Source: Candidatus Omnitrophota bacterium | GTDB lineage: Bacteria > Omnitrophota > Gorgyraeia > Gygaellales > Profunditerraquicolaceae | DNA: 8,370 bases | Reading direction: 5' to 3' | Assembly: GCA_028714055.1 (NCBI GenBank) | Contig: JAQTNB010000040.1 | Coordinates: forward strand, 1-8,370 | Shown here: piece by piece, positions 7,201 to 8,370 of the stretch | How the letters are laid out: each line of letters starts with the position of its first letter | Numbering within the stretch: the stretch's first letter is position 1 | Position numbers and translations under genes: made by a program | The notes under the pieces: generated by a model | What the model was told of the DNA's origin: nothing | What the model saw: only the letters and a program-made list of their open reading frames with translations | The model's database searches: none

Positions 7201-7359
7201 GCGCCTCCGGAATACACTGCCATCATATCCAATACGAACAGGCAGATGCCGTCGCGCTCGCTTGCCTGCAGGAGGGTGAATGAGTCCCCGCGGCTTGAGC
7301 CCGGCAAATTCCTGTTTCCCACGATGAAGGTCAAGGTCGTGCAAAGGAGAGACCGTTGA
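4216..7359 (+). CDS. Membrane GT-C glycosyltransferase (GT39/PMT/ArnT type) with a ~650-residue soluble extension
   Basis: The first ~395 residues form a polytopic membrane domain with about 11-12 hydrophobic segments (roughly 22-40, 84-101, 113-128, 137-155, 160-178, 187-218, 232-251, 287-318, 326-344, 349-367, 374-395). Glycosyltransferase-C hallmarks are HADES at 53-57 (the acidic pair D55/E56 in the first outer loop), LDFPLT at 161-166, TKWTAG at 201-206 and GRYIMPALAP at 347-356. Such enzymes move a sugar from a polyprenyl-phosphate donor to an acceptor outside the membrane. Residues ~400-600 form a soluble region I do not recognise. Residues 607-1047 hold two copies of a ~206-residue module. 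No later membrane segment is seen, so the extension should be extracytoplasmic. At 1047 residues it is about twice the usual length. The GTG start overlaps the upstream stop; ATG 4228 is an alternative four codons in. Neither has a Shine-Dalgarno sequence, consistent with coupling. Donor and acceptor are unknown. Confidence 0.85.
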   Translation: MNFRMNIKEFTRLFSRLPLLRRFAVPLALAAIVLLYAAVNYPLNKAYYYFPLHADESIHLVAAHTYSNFFKSFPHSLDQIPALLRFVYPPLYYVTAALFNMGAPFSKAGIIRVNLFFLLMLLVSMYFIGKKAGGTKGAGLLAAFVIAMFPMVSGMSNFCMLDFPLTAVTALSICCLLYSEGFARRNASLLFGFTAALAFLTKWTAGFFIIGPWAYSVFQSGPSLPARRERMKNALLALYITVLFSLIWYVLRFPDVFRGDMTNIRGILRYCEFGRGLMSATRRSGEVPGLLYYLGAIFPYQVSWLFSLIFFPAVYVFLRSRLPHKPFIVFWFLVPLAVFTFIGVKAGRYIMPALAPLALIIALGIINIRSGRLKVFAAGVLVCAGLFQYLFLAYFPAERALQLSKFPGALKKFLYSDLSRYGYYFEDDWLRHYPKGYKEKVENYRDLLDEIAQHKETLAPGRALRVGVIWPGTMWAAGKQRPQAYPAFAAGLDVDMVGFYEDPQTFLENFTKFDVLMLRTFDGDWVERQTILDEFISCNRTGLYQYAEKNLDALEASLKSLREVFVPVQVVKFKDGYYVYVLARNIHGAEKRQVYLTSRSSVEHEGIRLAFNDGRMDIYYKGTAVTKNGGLDAEFYEGGVLYRNSDAIWQVEKRGDNGLRAVASWPSTGMKQSWDFRIGQGCLDLRVEIVSGQGLQLSGVQVQLNLKEGYKEAQHYSGGGTLPGPGISREGLDFPDKLSGLLLIKGFESPESVFPGIGIDLRNGPGTPANLLERLSLHLEETHSLVLISTPFEPVNLPQGRSHLFSGRLSFFESNAGLEQSAQRARAAQEIRRGPLSVFFNDGYSMVSWEGKELTNYPGIYQEASSARASYLSLAGVWEIRKENEHRLVATGKWWDSPLVQVVRIELEDENTIVYNIETQLLRREYLEGEGFVVTLPEAFEEYLVPYSAKTALFPLSSNRESGWEKVWEGQVRHVSALQVFNPSEGISLAVDCSFAPPEYTAIISNTNRQMPSRSLACRRVNESPRLEPGKFLFPTMKVKVVQRRDR
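6034..6651 (+). repeat. Protein-level tandem module, copy 1 (residues 607-812 of the glycosyltransferase)
   Basis: This segment begins with a strand-like IRLAFNDG, followed by G622, T626, G630, Y642, W649, K653, L659 and W665, and ends with LPQGRSHLF near 797-805. Every one of these positions recurs 229-230 residues later in copy 2. It is rich in alternating hydrophobic residues, suggesting a beta-sandwich. I do not recognise a named family. Its position after the membrane domain suggests a sugar-binding or acceptor-binding role (inference). Confidence 0.7.
6721..7338 (+). repeat. Protein-level tandem module, copy 2 (residues 836-1041 of the glycosyltransferase)
   Basis: LSVFFNDG at 836-843 aligns with copy 1, followed by G851, T855, G859, Y871, W878, K882, L888 and W894. 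The end LEPGKFLF (1027-1034) matches copy 1 near its own end. Hand alignment without gaps over the first 59 positions gives 14 identities. Copy 2 finishes six residues before the end of the protein. The DNA itself is not visibly repeated, so the duplication is old. Confidence 0.7.
7343..7350 (+). promoter_or_regulatory. Ribosome binding site deciding the TTG start of radical SAM protein 2
   Basis: AAAGGAGA, close to a full Shine-Dalgarno consensus, lies 5 nt before TTG 7356 and inside the last codons of the glycosyltransferase. It is the strongest ribosome binding site in the window and makes the TTG that overlaps the TGA stop (TTGA) the likely start. Confidence 0.75.
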
Positions 7360-8370
7360 GGATCAGCTTTGCCCGGCCGGCCAAGTATCTTTATTGCGCG
7401 CCTGTTTTTTTCCGCTACCGGTTATCCCGGCGCTTCGGCCTGCCGCCCCCCTTACCCGTCAGCCTGACACTTTGCATATCGTATAAATGCAATTCCCGCT
7501 GTAAGACATGTTTAATGTGGGAGCAGCCCCCCGCGCAGGAGCTGGGCATATCCGAATGGGAAAAGGTCCTGCGTTCGCTGGGGCGTTCGCCCCTCTGGGT
7601 CACCATCGGCGGAGGGGAACCGTTCTTAAGCGAAAACCTGGTCCCGGTCGTCAAGTTTATCGCCGCGCACAACCGGCCGCTTGCCATAAATATCCCGACC
7701 AACTGCCTGCTTCCGGAAGCGGTCGAGCATAAGATGCGGGAGATCCTCGGGTCCTGCCGGCATACGGGCATCATCATCAATTTGTCCCTGGATAACACCG
7801 GGGATAAGCATGACCGCATCAGGGGCGTTGAGGGGAATTTCGGAAAATTCCAGGATTGCCACCGCCGCCTGAAGGCCTTGCAGGAAAGGCACAACAACCT
7901 TTTCATCGGGTTCAACACGACAATCTCAAAATTCAACGTCGCCGACTGCCCCGAGATCTTTGAATTTGTAAAAGCTGCCGAGCCGGATTCCTACATAACC
8001 GAGATCGCCGATGAACGCGCAGAGCTGCATAATTTCGGCAGCGGCCTTCAGCCGGAGCGCGAGGACTATTATAAAGCCATCGCCTTATTCCGGAAGCAAT
8101 TTTCCCGCAGGCAGGCGCGGTTTATCCCCCGGCTTATACAAGGCATGCGTTACCGATATTACAAATACGTCGAAGAAGCCCTGGCCGCGCAAGAAGAGCT
8201 TTTGCCTTGTTATGCCGGCATTGCTTCAGCCTATATAGATTCTTCGGGAGGGATCTGGCCCTGCTGCAGGATGAAGCCTGCTTCTATGGGTAACCTCAAG
8301 GATTTTGCCTGCGATTTTCCTCAGGCCTGGAAGAGCAAGGCCGCGGCAGATACGCGCAAAGAGATAAAGG
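7356..8370 (+). CDS. Radical SAM protein with SPASM-like C-terminus (protein 2, 3' end outside window)
   Basis: The reading frame is open from TTG 7356 to the window edge, giving 338 codons without a stop. The signature CNSRCKTC gives cluster ligands C45, C49 and C52. GGGEP at 85-89 is the S-adenosylmethionine-binding motif, followed by NIPTNC near 112-117. Late cysteines C285, C303, C304 and C319, in a context of DSSGGIWPCC and MGNL (295-314), look like the beginning of a SPASM domain; more ligands may lie beyond the end. The N-terminal ~35 residues are basic and hydrophobic, as in protein 1, and both share a motif of the form ELG-x-x-(D/E)W-x-K-(I/V)-L-R-S-L after the cysteines. The two are diverged homologues, not recent copies. 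The TTGA overlap with the glycosyltransferase and the strong ribosome binding site indicate the same operon. The substrate is unknown. Confidence 0.88.
   Translation, partial: MRISFARPAKYLYCAPVFFRYRLSRRFGLPPPLPVSLTLCISYKCNSRCKTCLMWEQPPAQELGISEWEKVLRSLGRSPLWVTIGGGEPFLSENLVPVVKFIAAHNRPLAINIPTNCLLPEAVEHKMREILGSCRHTGIIINLSLDNTGDKHDRIRGVEGNFGKFQDCHRRLKALQERHNNLFIGFNTTISKFNVADCPEIFEFVKAAEPDSYITEIADERAELHNFGSGLQPEREDYYKAIALFRKQFSRRQARFIPRLIQGMRYRYYKYVEEALAAQEELLPCYAGIASAYIDSSGGIWPCCRMKPASMGNLKDFACDFPQAWKSKAAADTRKEIK

Overview
The window reads as chromosome of a Gram-negative-type bacterium of moderately high GC with standard bacterial signals: two near-consensus sigma70-type promoters, one intrinsic terminator, and ATG, GTG and TTG starts. 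All genes are on the + strand. I cannot name the organism. SPASM-type radical SAM enzymes packed against a very large membrane glycosyltransferase recall uncultured phyla such as Omnitrophota, but that is an impression and not shown by the sequence. I see no mobile element, CRISPR array, tRNA or rRNA.

Region 1 (1-395): a possible C-terminal scrap of an upstream gene, then a small complete gene of the pyrimidine-dimer glycosylase/endonuclease V family. Region 2 (396-3093): a promoter (TTGCAA, 17 nt, TATAAT) followed by four closely spaced genes: a CorA-type Mg2+/Co2+ channel, an AlkD-like DNA alkylation repair HEAT-repeat protein, a small SpoIIAA/STAS-like protein and a thioredoxin-type arsenate reductase. 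A hairpin with a T-tract closes the unit. This looks like a housekeeping/stress operon (metal homeostasis, DNA repair, oxyanion detoxification), and with the endonuclease V homologue it places two DNA-repair genes within 2 kb.

Region 3 (3094-8370, continuing past the window): an extended -10 promoter lying inside a short inverted repeat drives a second unit. It encodes radical SAM/SPASM protein 1, a 1047-residue membrane protein with a GT-C glycosyltransferase core (GT39/PMT/ArnT type) plus about 650 soluble residues, and radical SAM/SPASM protein 2 (cut off by the window end). Start and stop codons overlap at both junctions (GTGA and TTGA), which implies translational coupling and a joint function. 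The last 440 residues of the glycosyltransferase contain a diverged tandem duplication of a roughly 206-residue, probably beta-rich module. This two-radical-SAM plus fused glycosyltransferase cassette is the best candidate here for an undescribed system, most plausibly one that builds or modifies a lipid-linked or cell-surface glycan. The substrate cannot be read from the sequence.
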